This document shows, one piece after another, positions 34,476-41,866 of a DNA stretch of 54,813 bases; position 1 is the stretch's first letter, and every line of letters starts with the position of its first letter. The notes under the pieces are model-generated. The model was not told the DNA's origin and ran no database searches. It saw nothing but the letters and a program-made list of their open reading frames with translations. Origin of the DNA: UBA4717 sp045577925 (GTDB taxonomy: Bacteria > Bacillota > Clostridia > Oscillospirales > CAG-272); assembly GCA_045577925.1 (NCBI GenBank), contig JAZNJH010000012.1:1-54813 (forward strand), in the 5' to 3' direction. Both the position numbers and the translations under genes were made by a program.

Positions 34476-34953
34476 GCCTTCTCCAGTAGGAGAAGGTGGC
34501 AGCCGAAGGCTGACGGATGAGGTGTTATTTCGGTGGCTTCAAGCACGAAAAATCCAATTCGAGCTTTCTTAATATATCCTCTGCAACGGCATTGAAATTA
34601 TTTCGTATATTATCGTTGGAATATCGTAAGACAACGATTCCCCAAGTTTCCAAGACAGCATCTCTTTGTTCGTCTGCTTCTTTGTGTTCAGGCAATAAAT
34701 GCTGTCTGCCATCTATCTCAATTACAATCCTCTTTTCTGCTATATAAAAGTCAACAATATAGTTTTCAATATTATGCTGCCGCCTCACATTAAATGGAAG
34801 TCGTTTCAGGAAATCATACCACAGATGTTTTTCTTCGGGTGTCATATTTTTTCGTAGAGTTCGTGCGTTCGACACAAGTTTTTTATTGTAAGGGATCATT
34901 TTGACACCTCATCCGTCAGCCTTCGGCTGCCACCTTCCCCCACTGGGGAAGGC
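34476..34953. mobile_element. Putative 478-bp element: inverted double-hairpin arms around a DUF559 gene
   Basis: The left arm (34476-34524) reads hairpin CCTTCTCC/GGAGAAGG, TGGC, hairpin AGCC/GGCT, GACGGATGAGGTG. The right arm (34905-34953) is the same on the other strand with hairpin CCTTCCCC/GGGGAAGG. The DUF559 gene fills the interior: its stop directly abuts the left arm, and its start lies 5 nt inside the right arm, whose inner end GATGAGGTG supplies the ribosome binding site. The same arms without a gene occur at 2982-3110 and 47887-48010. No target duplication was recognised. Mobility is an inference. Confidence 0.6.
34525..34899 (-). CDS. DUF559 (VSR-like) endonuclease domain protein
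   Basis: A 124-residue single-domain protein of the DUF559 family, related to very-short-patch-repair and other PD-(D/E)XK nucleases. The start NARTLRKNMTPEEKHLWYDF and the core NYIVDFYIAEKRIVIEIDGRQH are typical; the Asp and Glu of VDF and IEID are likely metal ligands. The start codon overlaps the methyltransferase stop (ATGA). The SD (GAGGTG) comes from the flanking repeat. Its own substrate is unknown; the tight bracketing by repeats suggests it acts on them. Confidence 0.85.
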   Translation of the reverse strand: MIPYNKKLVSNARTLRKNMTPEEKHLWYDFLKRLPFNVRRQHNIENYIVDFYIAEKRIVIEIDGRQHLLPEHKEADEQRDAVLETWGIVVLRYSNDNIRNNFNAVAEDILRKLELDFSCLKPPK

Positions 34954-35543
34954 TTTTTGCTGACTATAACATATGCGTGTTCTGTTGCAAATTTGTCTAC
35001 AAGATTCAGACTTGCTTTTGAAATATATTCAGCTATATTCGTTGGATTGTCGGGATATATTCTTATTTTTCTTGTTCCCATATCAATAAAATCACTTTGA
35101 TTTTTGTCAATCGATATAACGAAGATTCCATTCGCATTCAGCAACGAAGAAATTTTTTCAATGGCACATAGTTTATTTTCTATATGCATAAACGTCAAAG
35201 ACGAGTATATAACATCAAAATGATCGGTAAAAACAAAAGACATAAAATCGTCACAAATGAGTTCAACATTATGATTCGAGCAAAGGTTTTCTTTGGCTCT
35301 TAAAATTGTTTTAGGAGAAATATCAATCCCGATAAATTTTCGACATAGAGGTGCAACTTTTATAGCAATACGCCCTGTTCCAACACCTATTTCCAAAACC
35401 GATTCGGTTTTGTCAAGGCTCAGACTCTCTATAAATTTCTCTCCATCCCATTTATCCATATATTTCCTCAACGGCTTAGGGTCACGTGCGGGATCATTAT
35501 TCTCATCTATCAATTTATCGTAATGATCTATTATGTCTTTCAT
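34896..35543 (-). CDS. Class I SAM-dependent methyltransferase with repeat-derived tail
   Basis: A 215-residue methyltransferase with motif I VLEIGVGTGRIAIKV, motif II IGIDISPKT and the DVIYSSLTFMHIENK region. The substrate is unknown. I start at ATG 35543 because GGAGA at 35550-35554 is 6 nt upstream; an ATG at 35558 lies within an interspersed repeat. The last 18 residues (PSPVGEGGSRRLTDEVSK) are encoded entirely by the right arm of the DUF559 element, so the native C-terminus was probably replaced by insertion. Confidence 0.8.
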   Translation of the reverse strand: MKDIIDHYDKLIDENNDPARDPKPLRKYMDKWDGEKFIESLSLDKTESVLEIGVGTGRIAIKVAPLCRKFIGIDISPKTILRAKENLCSNHNVELICDDFMSFVFTDHFDVIYSSLTFMHIENKLCAIEKISSLLNANGIFVISIDKNQSDFIDMGTRKIRIYPDNPTNIAEYISKASLNLVDKFATEHAYVIVSKKPSPVGEGGSRRLTDEVSK

Positions 35544-35551
35544 ATCAAGTC

Positions 35552-35619
35552 TCCGCATTTATTGCCAGTTTCGCATTTGTATTACAAATGCATATCGGGC
35601 TAAGCCCATACCTCTATTA
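35552..35619 (-). repeat. Interspersed 65-bp repeat, copy 2
   Basis: On the reverse strand it shows GGTATGGGCTTAGCCCGAT, then TTTGTAATACAAATGCGAA, then GGCAATAAATGCGGAG, matching 14508-14573 in order and sequence. Its 3' edge supplies the GGAG ribosome binding site of the methyltransferase. Confidence 0.7.
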
Positions 35620-35624
35620 TAGCA

Positions 35625-35657
35625 CAAAAACCGCAGAAAATCAATCTGCGGTTTTTG
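35625..35657 (-). terminator. Terminator downstream of the DUF624 gene
   Basis: A perfect 13-bp stem CAAAAACCGCAGA/TCTGCGGTTTTTG with a 7-nt loop, 55 nt after the stop at 35712; it can work in both directions. Confidence 0.8.
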
Positions 35658-35711
35658 TATTTTGTGCTTTCCCCGTCAAGAACAACTGAATAAGCCGTGG
35701 GGCTTATTTTT

Positions 35712-36686
35712 TTATCCGCGGTCTTTGAATATCGGCTCTTCCATTTCGTCATCAGGCTCTTCTTCGTAGTACGGGTCTATCATATACTCTTTTACCTTCG
35801 GGAAAGCCGCATATGCCGACATGTACGCGCAGGTTGAAAAGAGAAGAACGAACGGAATTATAACCCCAAGCGGAATAAAGAAGCCAAATACCATTGCCGT
35901 TAAAAACAGTACCGCAACCATTCCGATAAGTGCCATTATGTTGCGCTTGAAGCCGAGGAATGAAAAGATAAGCGCGTTTTTGAGTATCTTTACAATTGAA
36001 AGGTCAAAGGTGACCATTACTATATAGATATAAAAGCGCATGAAATAATACAAAACTGCAAGAAACAGGCTAAGCCAGAAGAAGATGTTCATCATAAAAT
36101 TGCCGCTTGCTGTTGTAAAGTAGTAGAAAACAATGTCTCCGACAAGCACGGATATAAACAACAAGTCTAGTATTCCGAATATGATACCCTGATTGAAATT
36201 ACGCTTTATCGCATACCAGAAATCGCTCCACATGAATATCGGCTCGCCCTTTACCATGTTTCTTAAAATATACGTTGTTCCAACGTTAACAAGGCCGAAG
36301 GTTACGAATATTAAAAGCGAAAGTCCCCAGAAAATATTCGTTGCAAGCGTCGGCACCGACATATCGCCTCTGAGCCCGAATACTCCGTTTATTGCCGAGA
36401 GCACAGGAGACTGTGCGTCGCCGAGAACTCCGTAAAGCACGGTATAAAGCTTCGTTGCAGGTGCTCTTAAATGTATATTCAAATTTCCGCTTAAAGCAAG
36501 AAGCGCAAACAAAACGGGAAAATTGCCAAGTATCATATAAATATTCACAGTTACAAGCTGAGTGAACTTTCTGAAATAACTGATAAAAAAGTTCTTCAGC
36601 CCTTTAGGCCCCTCAGGCTCTTTTTTTACGCCCTTACCGTCGGCATAGTAATTAAAGAGCTTTATTTCCTTACCGAATATTTTCAT
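35712..36686 (-). CDS. DUF624 (YesL-like) membrane protein
   Basis: A 324-residue integral membrane protein with about six hydrophobic segments. The N-terminal part (GLKNFFISYFRKFTQLVTVNIYMILGN) and the NVGTTYILRNMVKGEPIFMWSDFW loop are typical of DUF624/YesL proteins, which in other Firmicutes sit near carbohydrate transporters. The C-terminus is acidic (EEEPDDEMEEP). It lies 27 nt after the SpoIIM-like gene in the same direction. Function is unknown. Confidence 0.8.
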   Translation of the reverse strand: MKIFGKEIKLFNYYADGKGVKKEPEGPKGLKNFFISYFRKFTQLVTVNIYMILGNFPVLFALLALSGNLNIHLRAPATKLYTVLYGVLGDAQSPVLSAINGVFGLRGDMSVPTLATNIFWGLSLLIFVTFGLVNVGTTYILRNMVKGEPIFMWSDFWYAIKRNFNQGIIFGILDLLFISVLVGDIVFYYFTTASGNFMMNIFFWLSLFLAVLYYFMRFYIYIVMVTFDLSIVKILKNALIFSFLGFKRNIMALIGMVAVLFLTAMVFGFFIPLGVIIPFVLLFSTCAYMSAYAAFPKVKEYMIDPYYEEEPDDEMEEPIFKDRG

Positions 36687-36713
36687 TTTTACATCCTTGC
36701 CTTTCGCTCTGAC

Positions 36714-37352
36714 CTACATAAAGTTTATAAGAACAAGCGTGAGAGTTACCGTTATAAACAAAACGCCTGCAGATATTACAAAATCAAAAAAATAAGCCCT
36801 CGAATCGTCACGCTTGAATATATCAATCAAACAGGCTTCTCCCTTTAGGAATTCTGCGCTGTAAAAATACGCCCTTATCGCCACAGTTGCGTTTACTGAT
36901 ATTATCGCTATCTGGCATGCCAGATATATAAGTGATTCAACGAAGATACCATTTTGCGTCGTAAACTCAAGCATGCATATTGCAAAAGAGCATATTGCCG
37001 CCTTATATACGCATATCGCCGCACAAAAGATCGGCGCAAACACAGTGTATCCCATTATAAACACAAGCGCGGGAAAAGCGATCTCATGATAAAACGATGA
37101 CACTATAACGCCAAGCTTATCTGACGCTGAGCCTGCTTCTGCAAACATTCCCCTGAAATAGTTCCCGATAAGCGAATCTGCATCCATATCAATGCCGTCA
37201 CCCGATATCCTGTATAATATAACTCCAAGCGCAAGCCCGATAAAAACGAGCATAGCAGACACCGCAATAGCCGCTCTTGCCTCTTTTCTGCCTCTGTATG
37301 CCCTCATCGTTTTATATAACGTTTCATTTGTATACATGTCCTCATATTTCAT
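36714..37352 (-). CDS. SpoIIM-like multipass membrane protein
   Basis: A 212-residue protein with a cytoplasmic N-terminus and five or six hydrophobic helices (AIAVSAMLVFIGLALGVIL, LVFIMGYTVFAPIFCAAIC, LIYLACQIAIISVNATVAI, FVISAGVLFITVTLTLVLI). The layout and size fit the SpoIIM family, whose founding member takes part in engulfment during sporulation, but no diagnostic motif is decisive. It is the first gene of a pair with the DUF624 protein. Confidence 0.55.
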   Translation of the reverse strand: MKYEDMYTNETLYKTMRAYRGRKEARAAIAVSAMLVFIGLALGVILYRISGDGIDMDADSLIGNYFRGMFAEAGSASDKLGVIVSSFYHEIAFPALVFIMGYTVFAPIFCAAICVYKAAICSFAICMLEFTTQNGIFVESLIYLACQIAIISVNATVAIRAYFYSAEFLKGEACLIDIFKRDDSRAYFFDFVISAGVLFITVTLTLVLINFM

Positions 37353-37496
37353 TTTGACTGCCTCCTATATTTTCACTCAGTTAAATATATGAAAAGCTGT
37401 CTTTAATATAGAACGAAGTATACATTAGTATGATACCACAATTTTTTCTATTCTTCAACAGATTTGAAAATAGTTTACAATTTATCTCACGAAGAA

Positions 37497-37522
37497 GGTC
37501 TGCGGTAATATATCCGCAGACC
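37497..37522 (-). terminator. Hairpin at the end of the cysE-cysS-SBP operon
   Basis: A 9-bp stem GGTCTGCGG/CCGCAGACC with an 8-nt loop, 6 nt after the SBP stop. The T tract on the reverse strand is weak (TTCTTCG). Confidence 0.55.
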
Positions 37523-37528
37523 CCGTCT

Positions 37529-38320
37529 TTATTTCTTTATTACAATTACGTGATTATATGTAAGTATCGGATTGCTTTCCTGCAATTCTTCAAAGTCGCC
37601 GCCGTTTTCAAGATCAAAAGAGCCTATTGCAAAGTCGGCCATACCCATTCTGAGGCTTGGGGCAAGAGATGAGCCCGAAAGCGGCACAAGAGTATACGAG
37701 CAACCTAAGTGCTCACATATAGTGTCTATTAGCGCAAGGCTTATGCCGCCCGGCATTTCGTGCGACTCGTCTGCAGGGAAAACATACGGTGTCTGAGTCG
37801 GATCAAGTGCTATTGTAAAGCTTCCGTTTGAGCCATCAACGTTTTCTGCAAACTTATATACGTAATCATTATCCTCAAGATATGCATTTACTATCTCATC
37901 AACTTTTCCTTCTGCCGTAAGCGCCTCAAGCGCCTTATTAAGCATTATATTATATATTTTTTTGCTTTTTGCAGTTGCAAAAGTCAGCGTATCCTGACCA
38001 AGCGGCTTAGCTACTATCTTAATATCAGCGCCTTTCTTAATCCGTGCTTTAGCATGGTTTTCATCAAGAACTGCACAATCGATCTCTCCTGTAGCAAGAG
38101 CCTGTTCAAGAGTTACATATGACGAGTATTTTAATATCTCGCAACCGCTTTCTGTATATTTGCTTGCAAAAACGTCGCTCTTTGTTGATTCGATAACGCC
38201 TATTATGAGGTTTTTCAGATCTTCCTCGCTTTTTATACCCGTACTGTTTGCAGAACAGGAAGCAAGGCTTAATATAATAAGCGCAAGACAAAGTATAATT
38301 GAAACAACCTTTATTTTCAT
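37529..38320 (-). CDS. Family 3 substrate-binding lipoprotein with permuted domain order
   Basis: A 263-residue lipoprotein (lipobox SLASC, Cys 22) of the amino-acid-binding SBP_bac_3 fold. Residues 27-150 look like the second half of a normal protein: GIKSEEDLKNLIIGVIESTK, EQALATGEIDCAVLDE and a final ALEALTAEGKVDEIVNAYL. Residues 166-263 look like the first half: FTIALDPTQTPYVFP, LALIDTICEHLGCSYTLVPL, LRMGMADFAIGSF and NPILTYNHVIVIKK. This is a circular permutation at the hinge. It lies 19 nt after cysS with no terminator between, so it falls under the cysteine T-box. No permease is nearby. A cysteine or cystine ligand is an inference. Confidence 0.8.
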   Translation of the reverse strand: MKIKVVSIILCLALIILSLASCSANSTGIKSEEDLKNLIIGVIESTKSDVFASKYTESGCEILKYSSYVTLEQALATGEIDCAVLDENHAKARIKKGADIKIVAKPLGQDTLTFATAKSKKIYNIMLNKALEALTAEGKVDEIVNAYLEDNDYVYKFAENVDGSNGSFTIALDPTQTPYVFPADESHEMPGGISLALIDTICEHLGCSYTLVPLSGSSLAPSLRMGMADFAIGSFDLENGGDFEELQESNPILTYNHVIVIKK

Positions 38321-38339
38321 GGCAGGCTGTACCTCCGAT

Positions 38340-39734
38340 TTACTTATTTATTTTAAACTTCGTTCCGTTTGGCGTATCCTCAAGAACAACGCCCATATCC
38401 AGGAGCTCGGCTCTGATGCGGTCCGCTTCAGCATAATTCTTTGTCTTTTTCGCTTCCAAACGCAATTCTATCATCTTCTTTATTTCTTCTTCAAACGCTG
38501 AGTCGAGCTCTTCGCGTTTAAATCCCATAACGCCTGTCAGCTCCACAAGAAGCTCGTACGCGTATCTGACAGAAGCTGCACTTGCTTTATCCTCGTTTAC
38601 ATATGAGTTGACATCACGTACAAGGTCAAATATAACCGATATTGCATCTGCAGTATTAAGGTCATCGTCCATCTTAGCAATAAACTGCGCACGGCGCGCA
38701 TCGGTATTCTCACGAACCTTATCGGTAATTTCCCCGCCCGTGGCACTCTCAAGATAAAATTCAGCGCTGTCAAGGCAGTTGAATATTCTTTCAAGTGCAG
38801 TTTTTGATTGCTCGATTATATCCTGCGAGAAGTTTATCGGGCTACGGTAGTGAGAGCTGAGTATAAAGAATCTTATCGGCATATATCCGTACTTTTCGGA
38901 TATTTCACGAACCGTGAAGAAATTGTTTGCCGATTTCGACATCTTTTTATTATCAACGTTGATATAACCGTTATGCATCCATCTTGCCGCAAAGGGTGCG
39001 CCCGTTGCACACTCCGACTGCGCTATCTCGTTTTCATGGTGCGGGAATGTAAGGTCCTGTCCGCCGCAATGGAAATCGATGCTCTCACCAAGGTATTTGA
39101 GCACCATCGCAGAGCATTCGATATGCCAGCCCGGTCTTCCCTTGCCCCAGGGGCTCTCCCAGCTAGGCTCGCCCGGCTTTGCCGCTTTCCATAGTGTAAA
39201 ATCGAGCGCGTCTTCCTTCTGCTCGCCAACTTCAATTCTTGCGCCAGATTCAAGCTCGTCTATCGGCATATGCGAAAGCTTGCCGTACTCCTTGAAGGTC
39301 TTTGTTCTGAAATAAACGTCGCCGTTTGATTCGTAAGCGTGACCTTTTTCAACAAGCGTACTTACTATTTCAATTATTTCGCTTATATTCTCGGTCGCTC
39401 TGGGGTGAACTGTTGCAGGGATAACTCCGAGTCCCTTGGCATCTGTAAAATACTCGCCGATATACTTTTCGGCAACGTCCTTTACTGTTGTCCCCTCTTC
39501 GTTTGCGCGCTTTATCATTTTATCGTCAATATCGGTAAAATTCTGCACGAACTTTACGTTGTAGCCTCTATACTCAAGATACCTTCTGAGCATATCGAAA
39601 ACAACGAAGCAACGAGCGTTTCCTATATGGAAATAGTTGTAGACTGTCGGTCCGCACGCGTAGATCTTTACGCACGACGGGTCTATTGGTGTAAACTCTT
39701 CCTTGGTTTTTGTCAGCGTATTATAAAACTTCAT
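38340..39734 (-). CDS. cysS: Cysteinyl-tRNA synthetase
   Basis: CysS charges tRNA-Cys. The 464-residue class I synthetase shows CGPTVYNYFHIGNAR (zinc Cys and HIGH-like motif), GWHIECSAM, the zinc-site CGGQDLTFPHHENE and KKMSKSANNFF (KMSKS). Length is typical. It lies 21 nt after cysE under the T-box leader, and the SBP gene follows 19 nt later. Confidence 0.98.
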   Translation of the reverse strand: MKFYNTLTKTKEEFTPIDPSCVKIYACGPTVYNYFHIGNARCFVVFDMLRRYLEYRGYNVKFVQNFTDIDDKMIKRANEEGTTVKDVAEKYIGEYFTDAKGLGVIPATVHPRATENISEIIEIVSTLVEKGHAYESNGDVYFRTKTFKEYGKLSHMPIDELESGARIEVGEQKEDALDFTLWKAAKPGEPSWESPWGKGRPGWHIECSAMVLKYLGESIDFHCGGQDLTFPHHENEIAQSECATGAPFAARWMHNGYINVDNKKMSKSANNFFTVREISEKYGYMPIRFFILSSHYRSPINFSQDIIEQSKTALERIFNCLDSAEFYLESATGGEITDKVRENTDARRAQFIAKMDDDLNTADAISVIFDLVRDVNSYVNEDKASAASVRYAYELLVELTGVMGFKREELDSAFEEEIKKMIELRLEAKKTKNYAEADRIRAELLDMGVVLEDTPNGTKFKINK

Positions 39735-39755
39735 ATCTTTCCCTCTGTATATATT

Positions 39756-40397
39756 TCAGTCGTTTTTATTTTCAATTTCACCAAGCTTTTTTTCAAGAGC
39801 TTCAAGCTTGGCATGAAGCCTGCAGAATTCCTGCGATACCGGGTCGGGAATATGTACCTGATCAAGGTCGTTGAGCACTTTCTGATCCCCTCTCTTTATC
39901 ACCCTTGCAGGAATACCCACTGCCGTTGAGTTTTCGGGTATCTCGTCAAGGACAACGGCTCCCGCCGCTATTTTGGAGTTATCTCCCACCTTGAACGGAC
40001 CGAGCACCTTAGCACCCGCTCCTACCATAACGTTATTGCCAAGAGTCGGGTGTCTTTTACCCGTATGCTTGCCCGTACCGCCGAGCGTTACTCCCTGATA
40101 TATCGTACAGTTATCTCCTATAACTGCCGTTTCGCCTATAACAACTCCGCTTCCGTGGTCTATAAACAAGCCCTTTCCTATCGTTGCGCCGGGATGTATT
40201 TCAATTCCCGTAAAAAACTTTGTAGTCTGGCTTATCAGTCGCGCAAGAAAATACCATTTAATCTTATAAAGCCTATGCGATAGCCTGTGAAAAAGCACTG
40301 CATGAAATCCGGGATAAAGGAGCACGACCTGCAAGCTCGACGTTGCGGCAGGGTCTCTTTCCCGTATTGCTTTTATCGTATTTCTTAAATCTCCCAT
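39756..40397 (-). CDS. cysE: Serine O-acetyltransferase CysE
   Basis: CysE makes O-acetylserine, the precursor of cysteine. The 213-residue protein has a short N-terminal helical part (RNTIKAIRERDPAATSSLQV) and left-handed beta-helix hexapeptide repeats with DHGSGVVIGETAVIGDNC, GVTLGGTGK and GKRHPTLGNNV. It is shorter at the N-terminus than E. coli CysE, as in other Firmicutes. I start at 40397 because AGGAGAA is just upstream; an in-frame ATG at 40448 lies in the T-box terminator. Confidence 0.95.
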   Translation of the reverse strand: MGDLRNTIKAIRERDPAATSSLQVVLLYPGFHAVLFHRLSHRLYKIKWYFLARLISQTTKFFTGIEIHPGATIGKGLFIDHGSGVVIGETAVIGDNCTIYQGVTLGGTGKHTGKRHPTLGNNVMVGAGAKVLGPFKVGDNSKIAAGAVVLDEIPENSTAVGIPARVIKRGDQKVLNDLDQVHIPDPVSQEFCRLHAKLEALEKKLGEIENKND

Positions 40398-40422
40398 CAA
40401 AATTCTCCTGATATAATTACTG

Positions 40423-40645
40423 AAAAAGCCGCCTTTATGATGATGCATAAAGGCGGCAGTGTCGCGGTTCCACTTTAATTTATAACTTTTGATCCTTAAC
40501 GCAGATATACGTGCAGAGTTTTGCCCTGCAGGCTCGCGGATGCACAGCCCGTTTTGCCCGCATACGCTTTCAGCCTATGACGTATTTCTCTGAATCGGAC
40601 AACTGCACGGTTTCTTCCCGGTCACAGCCTTTATATATTCATCTT
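40423..40645 (-). promoter_or_regulatory. T-box leader (cysteine) of cysE-cysS
   Basis: Upstream of cysE on the reverse strand the T-box sequence AAGTGGAACCGCG (40463-40475) is followed by a 12-bp terminator GCCGCCTTTATG/CATAAAGGCGGC with a T run (40423-40457). A structured region of about 170 nt before it fits stem I and its AGAGA-type loop. A stretch CTGTGCAT near 40540-40547 could carry a Cys specifier (UGU or UGC). Uncharged tRNA-Cys would pair with the T-box and prevent termination. The Cys identity rests on the genes controlled. Confidence 0.88.
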
Positions 40646-40653
40646 CTTGCTAT

Positions 40654-40682
40654 ATTATATTACATAAAACCTATTTTGTAAA
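40654..40682 (-). promoter_or_regulatory. Promoter of the cysE T-box operon
   Basis: On the reverse strand TTTACA (40677-40682), a 17-nt spacer and TATAAT (40654-40659), placed directly before the leader. Confidence 0.8.
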
Positions 40683-40699
40683 CAGTTTTACAAAATTTT

Positions 40700-41251
40700 T
40701 TATTTTCTGACAAACCTGCCTATATACTTATCTATCTTCAGCCTCGTACGGAGCTTGAAAAAATAAAGAAGCACAAGCCTTGAAAGTGCAATATCAAAAA
40801 GGATAAACGCAGCGTTCCCGAGAGCAAAGAGCGAGATCATGGCTATTATCCCCTCATCAGGCAACAAAAAGATATATTTTGCAAGTAAGACTCCAAATAC
40901 AAGCCCTGTATTGAAATATGCTAACTTTACGATCCACGAAGTTATGCGCCCCAGATGATCGATCGCGCTTTTTATTATCGAATAAAGCGCCATAAACGCA
41001 TACGCGAGCGCAGAAAATTTATCCGGCAATATCAATAGTGAAAGCAGAACTGCAGCGCTGTATACCGTCAGCGCGTAACGTCTGCCAAGTTCTATATGAG
41101 CAAATACCGCAATAAGACTTGCCACGGCGCAAAGCGAAAGATCAAGTATTTCGGTTACCGATCCTATATACAGAAGAACAACAGACAGGGCAACGAGCAT
41201 AGCTCCAAGCGCCGTTGTTTTCGTATTCATGCTTCTGTTTTGTGACATCAC
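40700..41251 (-). CDS. Multipass membrane protein, ECF S-component-like
   Basis: A 183-residue protein with five or six hydrophobic helices. The start (NTKTTALGAMLVALSVVLLYIG) resembles substrate-specific components of ECF transporters, but I see no vitamin-specific motif. It ends with a basic tail (KLRTRLKIDKYIGRFVRK). It follows the J-domain gene by 12 nt and is the last gene of that operon. Confidence 0.6.
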   Translation of the reverse strand: MMSQNRSMNTKTTALGAMLVALSVVLLYIGSVTEILDLSLCAVASLIAVFAHIELGRRYALTVYSAAVLLSLLILPDKFSALAYAFMALYSIIKSAIDHLGRITSWIVKLAYFNTGLVFGVLLAKYIFLLPDEGIIAMISLFALGNAAFILFDIALSRLVLLYFFKLRTRLKIDKYIGRFVRK

Positions 41252-41263
41252 TTGCCTCCCTAA

Positions 41264-41857
41264 TTAACAACAGGGTATGAGATCTCCTCCGCAACACTCG
41301 CAAAGGCAGTCGGCACATATAAGATTTGCGCATATATCGCACGGCGACAGTGCTGCACCGGCACTTCTGTATCCGCCGCCGTATGAGGCCGCGGTGTTTC
41401 TTAAATTATTAAGCGCATTCTTGTATTCGGCGTTATCCGGGTCCATATAGCACGCGGTTTCAAGATATTTTTGCGCATCTATATACCAGCCGCGTTTAGT
41501 CAGAACAACGCCCTTTAAATAATTCCACTCGGCGTTTCTGTCGCTTTGTGCAACAGCGTCTATCATCAATTCCGCCTCGGAATATCTTCCCATATTGATA
41601 AGATTGCGTATATGCACAAAGCCGCTGGAGGTGCTACTTTGATTGCTGTATGAGCCGTGCGAATTTCCTGCCCTCTCCCTCTGTATCTGGTCGTACGCTT
41701 CGTTAACCTCTTTCATCTTTTCCTGAACAAGGTCTGCAAGCGGATTGCCGGCGTAATTATCGGGGTGGTATTTTCTAGCAAGCTCTCTGTATGCTTTTTT
41801 TATTTCTTCGTCTGTTGCATTTCTTGCTACGTTAAGTACTTTATACGGGTCCTTCAT
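41264..41857 (-). CDS. J-domain protein with Cys-rich C-terminus
   Basis: A 197-residue DnaJ-like co-chaperone. The J domain is at residues 1-65 (DPYKVLNVARNATDEEIKKAYRE, HPD in RKYHPDNY). A TPR-like helical part (RYSEAELMIDAVAQSDRNAEW, WYIDAQKYLETACYMDPDNAEY) follows, then a Gly/Ser stretch and a Cys cluster (CDICANLICADCLCECC, ending PCC). It has no G/F region or DnaJ zinc fingers. It lies 9 nt after the DUF5685 gene, whose N-terminus also has CGLC, so the two may work together. Confidence 0.82.
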   Translation of the reverse strand: MKDPYKVLNVARNATDEEIKKAYRELARKYHPDNYAGNPLADLVQEKMKEVNEAYDQIQRERAGNSHGSYSNQSSTSSGFVHIRNLINMGRYSEAELMIDAVAQSDRNAEWNYLKGVVLTKRGWYIDAQKYLETACYMDPDNAEYKNALNNLRNTAASYGGGYRSAGAALSPCDICANLICADCLCECCGGDLIPCC

Positions 41858-41866
41858 ACAAAATTT

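Noticed and set aside
35544..35558. The upstream ATG at 35558 as start of the methyltransferase
   Set aside because: It lies inside an interspersed repeat and has no ribosome binding site, whereas ATG 35543 has GGAGA at good spacing.
38321..38339. A terminator between cysS and the SBP gene
   Set aside because: The 19-nt gap contains only a ribosome binding site (GGAGGT on the reverse strand) and no stem-loop.
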